Shown piece by piece: positions 8,135-16,818 of a DNA stretch of 19,659 nucleotides. Position numbers and translations under genes: made by a program. The notes under the pieces are model-generated. The model searched no databases, had not been told where the DNA came from, and worked only from the letters and a program-made list of their open reading frames with translations. Positions within the stretch are counted from its first letter, which is position 1. The number at the start of each line of letters is the position of its first letter. This DNA comes from SIG575 sp045534165 (GTDB taxonomy: Bacteria; Bacillota; Clostridia; Oscillospirales; Acutalibacteraceae). The stretch lies in NCBI GenBank assembly GCA_045534165.1, contig JAZSJD010000028.1, forward strand, positions 1 to 19,659. Reading direction: 5' to 3'.

Positions 8135-8163
8135 TTGAATTTTTTTGTTTTTTATTATATTAT
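8135..8163 (+). promoter_or_regulatory. Probable promoter of the dockerin surface-protein gene
   Basis: TTGAAT (8135-8140), a 17-bp T-rich spacer and TATTAT (8158-8163) lie about 50 bp upstream of the ATG at 8212. The very AT-rich surroundings offer other -10-like hexamers (8161-8168), so the exact site is uncertain. Confidence 0.5.
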
Positions 8164-8211
8164 TATATAGGTATATTTGTGCCTATTTTTTAAATCCCGG
8201 AGGATTTGTTT

Positions 8212-11200
8212 ATGAAGAATAAAAAAATATATAAAATATGTATTTGTATATTAGCAGTGGTAATGGCATTGTCTGCAACTTCTGTCACTGCTTTTGCCGC
8301 AGATATATGGTCAGGTGGAATATCTGATGTTATACCTGCACAGTCAAATGATGGTTTCTATCTTATTCAATCTGCTGAAGATCTTGCCTGGTTTGCAAGT
8401 CAGGTTAATGGCGATGCAGGTAATGCAACTATGAAAGCACGTCTTCTTAATGATATTTATCTTAATGATATTGAAAATCTTGAAAATATGAGAAGCTGGA
8501 CTCCTATTGGTAACTATTCAGAGAATGGCAGAGTTTTCAGTGGTATTTTTGATGGTAGAGGTTTTACAATTTATGGTCTTTACATTGAAAGTGGAAACGA
8601 TTACCAAGGTTTGTTCGGATATCTGGAAAACGGACAGGTAAGAAATCTCAACATTCATACTGCATATATTTCTGCAGGAAGTTTTGTGGGTACTGTCTGT
8701 GGTTATGCTCACGAGAGAAGTTCTATTACTCAGGTAGTTGTTGAAGACGGACATATTACCGGTGATAGTGATATTGGTGGTATTTCAGGTTATCTCAGAA
8801 AATCCGGTAATATTTCTTTTTGTGCTTTTAACGGAGAAATTAATGCAGTAGGTTATCGTATAGGCGGTATTGTTGGTTGTTCTTTTGATAACAGCACAGT
8901 ATCACAATCTTATAATATGAGTAAAATAACATCAACAGCTAAATATGTTGGTGGTATTGTTGGTACAAACTCTGCAAGTGTTGTTATCAGTTGCTATAAC
9001 CGAGGTGAAATTTCAGGTGACTTGCGAGTTGGTGGTATTGTTGGTAATAACGTAGGTGATATTGCATCTTGTTATAACGCATCTGAAGTTATTTCAATTT
9101 CTGACCCGCCCGGACTCACAGGTGCAATTGCAGCATTCTATTATACATCAAACATCACAGAATGTTATTATGATGCAGAACTTTTCACAGGCAAAGAAGA
9201 TAACGGTTTTCCAATGATAGCTGAGGAAATGAAACGTCATGGTTTTATTTCTGTTCTCAACAGTTCTGCAGGTAACTTCTATTATGACTATCTGCAGAAA
9301 AATGCAGGTTATCCCATTTTGTCATGGCAGGCTGACCAGAATCTCTGGGATGGCACAGTTCTTCAACCTAAAAAATCAAACGACGGAAAATATTATCTCA
9401 TTAATAACGGCCGTGAACTTGCATGGTTTGCAGGTCTTGTAAATGGTACACTTGAAGGTGTTCCTCAGGATACAGGTGCAAACGCAATGCTTCTTAACAG
9501 TATTGTTCTTAATGTTGGTAACTTAGGAGAAGATTCAAATGTATGGACTCCTATCGGTTCAGAGTTCAACGAATATACAGGTGAGTTTGCAGGTAACGGT
9601 TTCAGCATCCGTGGCATGTATATCCCTGAAGGTGATGTAGTTGGTCTTTTCGGTGCTACAAGTGCAACAGCAGAAATTTCAGACCTTACTATTACTGAGT
9701 CAATTATCAACGGTGGCAATGCAGTTGCCCCGTTTGTTGGTGTTAACTTTGGTACTGTACGTGGTGTGAAAGTTATTTACACAACAGTAAATGGTGTGGA
9801 AAATGTTGGCGGTATCGTAGGTGAAAATGGTAACTTTGGTGCAATTTTAGAATCATCAAGTATTTATTCTGATGTAATCGGTGAAGAAAATGTTGGCGGT
9901 ATTGTTGGCTATGCTTTGGTTGATTCTCAAATTGAAACTTGTTGTTCGTACAACGATGTAACAGGCAGACAGGCAGTTGGTGGCATTGTTGGTGAAACAG
10001 AAGGTGATATTTCACGTTCTTTCAATGCAGGTAATGTTACAGCAACATATACTTATGCAGGTGGTATTGCAGGTAGAGTAAGTTTTGGTGCAACAGTTTC
10101 AAACTGCTATAACACAGGTAATGTTTCTGCAGAATCAAGAGCAGGCGGTATTGTTGGCCAGCTCAGACAGCAGAGTATAATTGATTGTACATATTCAATC
10201 GGTAATGTTTTTGGTATTGATGGCAGCACAGATGATATAAATGCTATTCTTGGTGAACTTACAAACGGTACGATTACCAATTCATATTTTGACAGACAAA
10301 GATATACAGTTACTGATACATATGCAACAGGTCTGAGAACAAGCGAAATGACAGGTGTTAACTCAATGTCAAAACTTGAAGGTTTTTCTCATGACTATTG
10401 GATTCCCACAGCTGATTCGGAATTCTTTGTAAATTATCCTCAGCTTGGTACATTCAATTCATCAGCAGACTATGATTTATATGATATTTCTGTGCAGAGC
10501 GTTGAGTATCTTAAAGAAGGTCTTATCTGTAAAGTTATAGGTGTAAATGAAACATCATACTATAAAACACTTGCAGAAGCTACTGCAAAAATAGGTACAG
10601 GCTCAGGCATAATTGAAATCACAGATGACCTTACTATAGGTGCAGAAGTGGTTGTTGAAGGTAATGTAACGATTATCCCTACAGATAGTACAATAAAAAT
10701 CACAAGAGTAAAGCACTATTTCGGACAGGTGTTTACAATTAAAGATGGTGGTGTGCTTAATTTTGGTGCAGATGATGCAACATATGCACCTCTTGATATA
10801 GACGGTAATAATGTTACAGATATTACAAACACAAAATTTGCAAGTTCACTTATTACTGTTGAAGATGGCGGTACATTTAACTGTTATGATGTAGTAACAT
10901 CAAATAATACAGCTCTTAACGGTGGCTTTATATATAATGAAGGTGCAGTTAATTTCTATGGTGGTGTTATCACAGGCGGTACTGCTATTCAGGCAGGTGG
11001 CGTTGTTTATAACAGAGGCGATATGAACATCTACGCTGTGGACATGTCAGATAACAATGCGAAACTTGCAGGTGGTGCAATATTTACTGCACGTGGCACA
11101 GTAAACATTGAAACAGGTGTTGAGATTCACAACAACACATCAGGTGAAGGTGGTGCAATCTATGCAGGTGGTGGTACTGTTAACTTGCGTGGCGGTTCAA

Positions 11201-12870
11201 TATACCAAAACTCTGCTTCTTACGGTGGTGCCATATCAATTGCTACAAACGGCAAAGTAATGTTATATGATGGTTCAGTTTATAATAATACTGCAACAGT
11301 AAGCGGTAATGGTGTTTATACTGAGGGTGCACTTAATTTCTACTCAGGCGGATTTATCGATGCTTCAAATGATGTTTTCCTGCCTATGGGTGAAACCATA
11401 ACAATGATGGCAAAATCAGTTTATGCAACTCCCATAGTGACAATAACTCCTGAAATTTATTACGAAGGTGGAAAAATTGTAAATGGTAATTATACAGCCA
11501 TGAACTCAAACCTTTGTTCAATAACTCCTGAAGGGGAAACAGAATGGCACATTAATTCAGGCGGTAACCTTACTTCAAGTGAAATTAAATATGTACTTAC
11601 AGCAAGTTTCTTCGAATCTGATGATGTTGCGTACACTTCTATTGAAGAAGCGATGGCAGACATAGGTGATGATCCTGCTATTATCAAACTTATGGATGAT
11701 ATTGTTTTGAAAGAAACCCTTGTCATCAAAAGTAACATAACAATTGAATCCGACGGTATTGCGCATACAATCTCTGTTCCTGCTGGTTTTGAAGGACCGA
11801 TGTTTAAAGTTATAAACGGTGCTGTTCTTTCATTAGGAAATCTTGCAGAGGATTATGAAATCGATGTGCTTTATGTCAATGGTTCAAATGTAACTGCAGA
11901 TACACTTATTGACGTGCAAGAAGGTTCACTCAGGGTTTATTCAGGTACTGTTATTTTTGGTGCTGATGATATTGAAAGTGCAATTAAAGTATCAGACATA
12001 ATGGAAATGCACGGTGGTAAAATTACTGAAAATAACATAACTGTGGGTGCGGTTGATATTGCAGGTGGTACTTTCAATTTCTTTGCAGGTACAATTTTTG
12101 ATAATGAAAATGTTGGTGTTTTCTCAGATGGTACTTTGAACATTTTTGATGGTGCAGGTGTTGATGAATCAAACATTGTTTACCTTGCAGATGGTAAAAT
12201 TATCAATGTTCAGCGACCTGACCCGGTTTATGATGAAGATGGCAATGAAATTGTGCAGGAATACATAATTCCTGAAAAAATAGCTGTAGTCGATTTTGAA
12301 AAATACTATGTCGATACTTCGATTATTTCCACAAAAGACGATGTAAGTAAATATGATGGAAAATTCAGTGTTGTGGATGCAACATACTATGTTGATGAAA
12401 ACAGCTTCCTTCGTTCTGATTATCTTTCATTGAAAGATAATGCAACAATAAAAATTAATGAGCAATATGTAGATAATCTTTCAGTTAATTCTTATACCGT
12501 AAAAGGTCTTTGTCTTCAGTTCAGGAACACAAACATTGTTGTGTACGATAAAAATTGGAAAGAAAAAACTGAGGATGAAAAAATCGGCACAGGCGACTAT
12601 GTTGCTTTGTTCGATGCAAGTGGTACGATATACAGATATCTGCCTGTTGTAATTTATGGTGATGTGGATTGTGACGGCGACGTTAATGCCAACGATTCAT
12701 TTGTAACTAAAATGTATATCTACGGTTGGTTTAAGCCGGAAGATTTTGTCGCAGCACAGATTGAAGCCATGGATGTTAATCACGATGGCTCGGTTGACGA
12801 AACAGATGCTCTTATTATGGAAGATGTAGGTATCGGTGCAGACACAATTGTGCAGACGCGTGAAGTTTAG
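8212..12870 (+). CDS. Large secreted GLUG/beta-helix repeat protein with C-terminal dockerin
   Basis: Extracellular protein of 1552 residues. A signal peptide (MKNKKIYKICIC..., hydrophobic core about 8-26) likely ends at AFA-AD near residue 30. Residues of about 32-375 and 377-745 are two homologous modules, each opening with a LAWFA element and a W-T-P-I-G segment, followed by VGGIVG/GLUG-type repeats with SCYN motifs. Residues of about 755-1135 and 1138-1335 are two pectin-lyase-like beta-helix regions with GGAIY, GGT and L-NFY-GG turns, each opening with a similar SYYKTLAEA/VAYTSIEEA element. Residues of about 1482-1541 form a type I dockerin with two Ca-binding F-hand repeats (DVDCDGDVNANDS and DVNHDGSVDETD). 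ATG 8212 is chosen because GGAGG (8199-8203) is 8 nt upstream; the TTG at 8206 is too close. No catalytic domain is evident. A role in adhesion or glycan binding through a cohesin is inferred. Confidence 0.88.
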   Translation: MKNKKIYKICICILAVVMALSATSVTAFAADIWSGGISDVIPAQSNDGFYLIQSAEDLAWFASQVNGDAGNATMKARLLNDIYLNDIENLENMRSWTPIGNYSENGRVFSGIFDGRGFTIYGLYIESGNDYQGLFGYLENGQVRNLNIHTAYISAGSFVGTVCGYAHERSSITQVVVEDGHITGDSDIGGISGYLRKSGNISFCAFNGEINAVGYRIGGIVGCSFDNSTVSQSYNMSKITSTAKYVGGIVGTNSASVVISCYNRGEISGDLRVGGIVGNNVGDIASCYNASEVISISDPPGLTGAIAAFYYTSNITECYYDAELFTGKEDNGFPMIAEEMKRHGFISVLNSSAGNFYYDYLQKNAGYPILSWQADQNLWDGTVLQPKKSNDGKYYLINNGRELAWFAGLVNGTLEGVPQDTGANAMLLNSIVLNVGNLGEDSNVWTPIGSEFNEYTGEFAGNGFSIRGMYIPEGDVVGLFGATSATAEISDLTITESIINGGNAVAPFVGVNFGTVRGVKVIYTTVNGVENVGGIVGENGNFGAILESSSIYSDVIGEENVGGIVGYALVDSQIETCCSYNDVTGRQAVGGIVGETEGDISRSFNAGNVTATYTYAGGIAGRVSFGATVSNCYNTGNVSAESRAGGIVGQLRQQSIIDCTYSIGNVFGIDGSTDDINAILGELTNGTITNSYFDRQRYTVTDTYATGLRTSEMTGVNSMSKLEGFSHDYWIPTADSEFFVNYPQLGTFNSSADYDLYDISVQSVEYLKEGLICKVIGVNETSYYKTLAEATAKIGTGSGIIEITDDLTIGAEVVVEGNVTIIPTDSTIKITRVKHYFGQVFTIKDGGVLNFGADDATYAPLDIDGNNVTDITNTKFASSLITVEDGGTFNCYDVVTSNNTALNGGFIYNEGAVNFYGGVITGGTAIQAGGVVYNRGDMNIYAVDMSDNNAKLAGGAIFTARGTVNIETGVEIHNNTSGEGGAIYAGGGTVNLRGGSIYQNSASYGGAISIATNGKVMLYDGSVYNNTATVSGNGVYTEGALNFYSGGFIDASNDVFLPMGETITMMAKSVYATPIVTITPEIYYEGGKIVNGNYTAMNSNLCSITPEGETEWHINSGGNLTSSEIKYVLTASFFESDDVAYTSIEEAMADIGDDPAIIKLMDDIVLKETLVIKSNITIESDGIAHTISVPAGFEGPMFKVINGAVLSLGNLAEDYEIDVLYVNGSNVTADTLIDVQEGSLRVYSGTVIFGADDIESAIKVSDIMEMHGGKITENNITVGAVDIAGGTFNFFAGTIFDNENVGVFSDGTLNIFDGAGVDESNIVYLADGKIINVQRPDPVYDEDGNEIVQEYIIPEKIAVVDFEKYYVDTSIISTKDDVSKYDGKFSVVDATYYVDENSFLRSDYLSLKDNATIKINEQYVDNLSVNSYTVKGLCLQFRNTNIVVYDKNWKEKTEDEKIGTGDYVALFDASGTIYRYLPVVIYGDVDCDGDVNANDSFVTKMYIYGWFKPEDFVAAQIEAMDVNHDGSVDETDALIMEDVGIGADTIVQTREV

Positions 12871-12908
12871 TTGTAAAGGTTTTGGAAAACTGAATGGAGG
12901 GAGCCGGA

Positions 12909-13319
12909 ATGACAAATAAGTTTTCTCGTATATTTTCAGTATTTCTTGCGGTTATATTTCTTTTTTCACTCGGTACAAGTATTTCTGCCTCAGCTAAAAA
13001 TGAAAAAGCAAAAGTAGAAAAAGTGGAAATTGAAGATATGACTGTGCGTTACAGAGGCAAACAAGGCGTTAAAGTTAAAGTTTATACAACTGATAAAAAC
13101 CTTGATTTTAAAGTTGAATTTTTCTCTTCAGATGAAAGAATTTTTACAGTTGATGAAGAAGGATATGTAATAGCAGGGGAAAGAGGTATTGCGGAAATCA
13201 CGGTCAGGATAACAGATGAATGTGGCAACGTGGTTACAGATACCGCAGAAATTGAGGTAAAATTCAGTTCCCGTCAATGGATAATCTACATATTATTCTT
13301 CGGTTGGATTTGGTATTGA
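12909..13319 (+). CDS. Small secreted Ig-like (BIG2-type) domain protein
   Basis: Predicted 136-residue exported protein. The N-terminus has a basic start and a hydrophobic core (IFSVFLAVIFLFSLG) ending near ISASA, a likely signal peptidase site. Residues of about 36-118 form one beta-rich domain with the BIG2-like pattern VEIEDMTVRYRG... FFSSDERIFTVDEEGYV... GIAEITVRITD. The last 14 residues (QWIIYILFFGWIWY) are strongly hydrophobic and aromatic, with no basic tail. I chose ATG 12909 because GGAGGGAG (12896-12903) is well spaced; the ATG at 12894 lies at the SD itself. It begins 38 bp after the dockerin protein and precedes a strong terminator, so the two are probably one transcript. The C-terminal segment may associate with the membrane or a partner; its function is unknown. 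Confidence 0.75.
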   Translation: MTNKFSRIFSVFLAVIFLFSLGTSISASAKNEKAKVEKVEIEDMTVRYRGKQGVKVKVYTTDKNLDFKVEFFSSDERIFTVDEEGYVIAGERGIAEITVRITDECGNVVTDTAEIEVKFSSRQWIIYILFFGWIWY

Positions 13320-13333
13320 TAAAAAACAGTAAG

Positions 13334-13368
13334 AGTCCCACAATATTATGTGTATTGTGGGGCTTTTT
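13334..13368 (+). terminator. Intrinsic terminator after the surface-protein operon
   Basis: The stem CCCACAATA (13337-13345) pairs with TATTGTGGG (13353-13361) and is extended by G-C, A-T and a wobble pair. T5 follows at 13364-13368. It starts 15 bp after the Ig-like gene stop. Confidence 0.88.
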
Positions 13369-13389
13369 GTGCGTTATTGTGTATATGTC

Positions 13390-13456
13390 ACACTATATCT
13401 TGTGTTCTGCATTTTTTACACCAATAAATATTCTTTCATATAACTATATATTGTAT
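13390..13456. promoter_or_regulatory. Two distal NrdR-box-like sites and a possible upstream promoter
   Basis: ACACTATATCTTGTGT (13390-13405) differs from the NrdR consensus acaCwAtATaTwGtgt at one position. TAACTATATATTGTAT (13441-13456) matches at 13 of 16. Their centres are 51 bp apart. Between and over them lies a possible promoter, TTTACA (13415-13420), 18 bp, TATAAC (13439-13444). The rest of the 13369-13585 stretch is AT-rich and I see no convincing gene in it. The sites are on the sequence; their function is inferred. Confidence 0.4.
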
Positions 13457-13585
13457 TATGTAAAATTTTGGCAAAAAATCTCGGAAAACCTTGATGTTAT
13501 TGGGTTTTTAACTGTATTTATTAAAAATAATTTTATGAATAATTATTCAAAAGCATACAATATTTAGGAAAAAGTTAAAAAACGA

Positions 13586-13631
13586 CCACAATATATTGTG
13601 AAAAAGTGTTGACAAGACAGATATCTTGTGC
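13586..13631. promoter_or_regulatory. NrdR-box pair over the nrdD promoter
   Basis: Box 1 is CCACAATATATTGTGA (13586-13601), containing a perfect 14-bp palindrome. Box 2 is GACAGATATCTTGTGC (13616-13631), whose right half matches the consensus well. The centres are 30 bp apart, close to three helical turns, as is typical for NrdR operators that repress ribonucleotide reductase genes. Box 2 covers the spacer just after the -35. No nrdR gene is in this window. Confidence 0.75.
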
Positions 13632-13637
13632 TACAAT
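13609..13637 (+). promoter_or_regulatory. nrdD promoter (sigma-A)
   Basis: Consensus TTGACA (13609-13614), a 17-bp spacer and TACAAT (13632-13637). Transcription should start near 13644, giving a leader of about 47 nt before ATG 13691, with TGGAGGA (13678-13684) as SD. The NrdR-like boxes flank and overlap it. Confidence 0.85.
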
Positions 13638-13690
13638 ATAGCCCGTAGCCCACAAAAAACAGGAAAATTTATAGTAATGGAGGAAAAAAT

Positions 13691-16051
13691 ATGTATCGCG
13701 TACAGAAAAGAGACGGAAAAGTAGTAGATTTTGATATCAGAAAAATCACAACAGCTATCAAACAGGCTTTTGAATCCTGTGAAAAAGATTATAACGACAG
13801 TGTAATCGATTTCCTTGCACTTAAGGTAACAGCAGATTTTGAACCCAAAATTCAGGATTCCCTTGTTACAGTTGAAAACATTCAGGACAGTGTGGAATTT
13901 GTTCTCGTTCAGGCAGGTTATGCTGATGTTTCAAAATCATATATCCTTTACAGAAAACAGCGTGAAAAACTTCGTAACATCAAAGGCACTTTCCTTGACT
14001 ACAAAGACCTTGTTGATAACTATGTTAATGTAAGTGACTGGAGAGTAAAAGAAAACTCAACTGTAACATATTCAGTAGGCGGACTTATTCTTTCAAACTC
14101 CGGTGCTATCACAGCTAACTACTGGCTTTCAGAAATCTATGATGAAGAAATTGCTAATGCACACAGAAATGCTGACATTCATCTTCACGACCTTTCAATG
14201 CTTACAGGTTACTGTGCAGGTTGGTCACTTAAACAGCTTATCCAGGAAGGTCTCGGCGGTGTAACAGGTAAAATTACATCTGCTCCTGCAAAACATCTTG
14301 CAACTCTTTGTAATCAGATGGTTAACTTCCTTGGTATTATGCAGAATGAATGGGCAGGTGCTCAGGCGTTCTCATCATTCGACACATATCTTGCTCCTTT
14401 TGTAAAGGCAGATAACTTGACATACGACCAGGTTAAAAAATGTATCGAATCATTTATCTATGGTGTTAATACTCCTTCTCGTTGGGGTACACAGGCTCCT
14501 TTCTCAAATATCACTCTTGACTGGACAGTACCTATCGCCCTGACAGAACTTAATGGAATTGTGGGCGGTAAAGAACAGGATTTCAAATATAAATACTGTA
14601 AAAAAGAAATGGATATGGTTAACCGTGCATTCATCGAAATTATGATTGAAGGCGATGCACACGGCAGAGGATTCCAGTATCCTATTCCCACATATTCAAT
14701 CACAAGCGATTTTGACTGGTCAGAAACAGAGAATAACAAACTTCTCTTCGAAATGACTTCAAAATATGGTACTCCTTATTTCTCAAACTATATCAACAGT
14801 GATATGGAACCCAGCGATGTAAGAAGTATGTGCTGCAGACTCCGTCTTGACCTCAGAGAACTTCGTAAGAAATCAGGTGGTTTCTTCGGCAGTGGTGAAA
14901 GCACAGGTTCAATCGGTGTTGTAACAATCAATATGCCCAGAATCGCTTATCTTGCAACAGATGAAGCAGATTTCTACAAACGTCTTGACAGAATGATGGA
15001 CATTTCTGCTCGTTCACTTCATATCAAGAGAGAAGTTATTACAAAACTTCTTAACGAAGGTCTTTATCCTTACACAAAACGTTACCTTGGTACATTTGAA
15101 AACCACTTCTCAACAATCGGCCTTGTTGGTATGAACGAAGTTGGTATCAATGCAAAATGGCTTGGTAAAGATATGACTCATAAGGAAACACAGCTTTTCT
15201 CACAGCAGGTTCTTGACCATATGAGAGAAAAACTTTCCGACTATCAGGAAATGTATGGTGACCTTTATAACCTTGAAGCAACACCTGCAGAGTCAACATC
15301 TTACAGACTTGCAAAACACGACCTTAAGAGATATCCTGAAATTAAAACAGCTTCAGAAGCAGATGAAACACCTTATTATACAAACAGCTCACATCTTCCT
15401 GTTGGCTACACAGAAGATATCTTTGAAGCACTTGATATTCAGGATGAACTTCAGACAAGATACACATCAGGTACTGTTTTCCATGCTTATATCGGTGAAA
15501 AAATGCCTGATTGGAAGTCAGCTGCAAACCTTGTTCGCAAAATTGCAGAAAATTACAAACTTCCTTATTATTCAATTTCTCCCACATATTCTGTATGTAA
15601 AAATCACGGATACATTGCAGGTGAACACTTCACTTGTCCCGAATGTGGTGAACCTGCAGAAGTTTATAGCCGTATCACAGGTTATTATCGTCCTGTTCAG
15701 AACTGGAATGATGGTAAACTTCAGGAATACAAACATCGTAAACTTTATGATGTGAAAAATTCAAAGCTCCCTGAAGAAAGAGAATGTTTTGAATGTGCAG
15801 AAGTTGAGGAAGAAGCATTAATCGGCCAGAGAACAATTCTTTTCACAACTGCAACTTGCCCTAACTGTAAAATTGCAGTAAGCCTTCTTGAAAAAGCAGG
15901 TGTAGAATTTGAAAAAGTTCTTGCTGAAGATAATGCTGACCTTGCAAAAGAGCTTGGAATCAAGCAGGCTCCCACACTTGTTGTTGCAGATGAAAACGGT
16001 GCAGCAAAATACCAGGGTGTGTCAGATATTAAAAAGTTTATTAAAGCATAA
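13691..16051 (+). CDS. nrdD: Anaerobic ribonucleoside-triphosphate reductase with fused glutaredoxin-like domain
   Basis: Class III ribonucleotide reductase, making dNTPs from NTPs without oxygen by glycyl-radical chemistry. Residues 1-90 are an ATP-cone (MYRVQKRDGKVVDFDIRKI). The barrel carries active-site cysteines Cys175 (TGYCAGW) and Cys381-382 (SMCCRLRLDL). A C-terminal zinc site is formed by Cys636, probably His639, Cys649 and Cys652 (TCPECG), and Gly664 in RITGYYRP fits the radical glycine. Beyond the usual end, residues of about 699-702 hold a CFEC pair and 711-786 form a thioredoxin-fold domain (ILFTTATCPNCKIAV, with C723-P-N-C726, and a QAPT cis-Pro motif) resembling NrdH/glutaredoxin. 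This fits NrdD subtypes that take electrons from thiol redoxins rather than formate. The activase gene nrdG, often adjacent, does not follow. Expression is likely NrdR-controlled. Confidence 0.95.
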   Translation: MYRVQKRDGKVVDFDIRKITTAIKQAFESCEKDYNDSVIDFLALKVTADFEPKIQDSLVTVENIQDSVEFVLVQAGYADVSKSYILYRKQREKLRNIKGTFLDYKDLVDNYVNVSDWRVKENSTVTYSVGGLILSNSGAITANYWLSEIYDEEIANAHRNADIHLHDLSMLTGYCAGWSLKQLIQEGLGGVTGKITSAPAKHLATLCNQMVNFLGIMQNEWAGAQAFSSFDTYLAPFVKADNLTYDQVKKCIESFIYGVNTPSRWGTQAPFSNITLDWTVPIALTELNGIVGGKEQDFKYKYCKKEMDMVNRAFIEIMIEGDAHGRGFQYPIPTYSITSDFDWSETENNKLLFEMTSKYGTPYFSNYINSDMEPSDVRSMCCRLRLDLRELRKKSGGFFGSGESTGSIGVVTINMPRIAYLATDEADFYKRLDRMMDISARSLHIKREVITKLLNEGLYPYTKRYLGTFENHFSTIGLVGMNEVGINAKWLGKDMTHKETQLFSQQVLDHMREKLSDYQEMYGDLYNLEATPAESTSYRLAKHDLKRYPEIKTASEADETPYYTNSSHLPVGYTEDIFEALDIQDELQTRYTSGTVFHAYIGEKMPDWKSAANLVRKIAENYKLPYYSISPTYSVCKNHGYIAGEHFTCPECGEPAEVYSRITGYYRPVQNWNDGKLQEYKHRKLYDVKNSKLPEERECFECAEVEEEALIGQRTILFTTATCPNCKIAVSLLEKAGVEFEKVLAEDNADLAKELGIKQAPTLVVADENGAAKYQGVSDIKKFIKA

Positions 16052-16071
16052 TTTATGCCTTACTAACGGAT

Positions 16072-16110
16072 TTGCCGGAAGCTTTCAAAGTCTTCCGGCA
16101 ATTTCCTTTT
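16072..16110 (+). terminator. Intrinsic terminator after nrdD
   Basis: A perfect 10-bp GC-rich stem, TTGCCGGAAG (16072-16081) with CTTCCGGCAA (16092-16101), has a 10-nt loop and a T-rich tail (TTTCCTTTT) to 16110. It lies 21 bp after the nrdD stop, which implies that nrdD is monocistronic. Confidence 0.85.
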
Positions 16111-16122
16111 AATCAAATTTAA

Positions 16123-16151
16123 TTGACAATAATTTTTAATTATGATATTCT
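16123..16151 (+). promoter_or_regulatory. Promoter of the zinc-ribbon/macro-domain operon
   Basis: TTGACA (16123-16128), a 17-bp spacer and TATTCT (16146-16151), extended by TG at 16143-16144. Transcription would start near 16158, about 46 nt before ATG 16204. Confidence 0.75.
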
Positions 16152-16203
16152 CAATTTATAATAATGATTGTAAACTATTATAATAATCAAAGGTGATGTT
16201 TGA

Positions 16204-16818
16204 ATGGGTATTTCTGTAAGCTTTATACTTATGTTTGTTTTTATTTTATTAATTCTGTTTGTAACATATATATTGCCTGTAATTTTGGGCCTTGTTACAA
16301 TTAAGGATGCTAAAAAAAGAAAGATGGAAGTTACCCCTTGGGTTTTGCTTATAATTTTAGCACCTTTTCCCATTGGTATGATTGCATATCTGATTTGCAG
16401 AGAAAAACATAAATTATATCGTTGTCCTCAATGTGGTGAATATCTTGATAAAGACGCGGATGTGTGTCACAAATGTTTATTAAGATTTAATAGAAAATGT
16501 CCTCAGTGTGGAGTGGAATGTATGCCTCATTGGAGAAATTGTCCTAAATGTTCTGCATATCTTCCGCCGGAAACAATGTATGTTGCAACTAAAATCAAAG
16601 AAAAAACACATCCTGTAAGAAATATAATCCTGCTTATTTTGATAATACCTCTTTTGGTTTTTGGAGTTTATGCATGTATTTTTTCAAATGTTTATTTCAG
16701 CCTTGGCGAATTAGAAGAATATTATGGAGAAATTTTTGACGAGGGTGCAGAAATCTACCGGAGTGAATTTTCCTTTGAAACGGGTGAATTAAATGCCTAT
16801 ACAGATTATCAGAAATGA
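16204..16818 (+). CDS. Membrane protein with double zinc-ribbon
   Basis: Predicted 204-residue membrane protein of unknown function. Hydrophobic segments lie at about 5-31, 45-65 and 140-160. Between the second and third is a double zinc-ribbon: Cys74/Cys77 with Cys88/Cys91, and Cys99/Cys102 with Cys113/Cys116 (extra Cys106). A short acidic and aromatic C-terminal tail follows (about 165-204). With three membrane segments, the ribbons and the tail fall on opposite faces; the ribbon side is expected to be cytoplasmic. The ATG has AGGTGAT (16191-16197) 6 nt upstream. Its last 26 bp overlap the start of the macro-domain gene, so the two are transcribed and probably translated together. Zinc-ribbons of this type usually bind proteins or nucleic acid. 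I cannot name a function. Confidence 0.8.
   Translation: MGISVSFILMFVFILLILFVTYILPVILGLVTIKDAKKRKMEVTPWVLLIILAPFPIGMIAYLICREKHKLYRCPQCGEYLDKDADVCHKCLLRFNRKCPQCGVECMPHWRNCPKCSAYLPPETMYVATKIKEKTHPVRNIILLILIIPLLVFGVYACIFSNVYFSLGELEEYYGEIFDEGAEIYRSEFSFETGELNAYTDYQK

Noticed and set aside
9773..10015. 80-codon minus-strand frame inside the large surface gene
   Set aside because: Its His/Leu/Gln-rich composition is a by-product of the GGIVG repeats on the coding strand.
13337..13361. Palindrome CACAATA...TATTGTG as another NrdR box
   Set aside because: The half-sites are too far apart for a 16-bp box, and the sequence is well explained as the terminator stem.
13277..13567. 96-codon + strand reading frame after the Ig-like gene
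   Set aside because: It runs through the terminator hairpin, lacks an SD and similarity to known proteins, and lies in AT-rich leader DNA.
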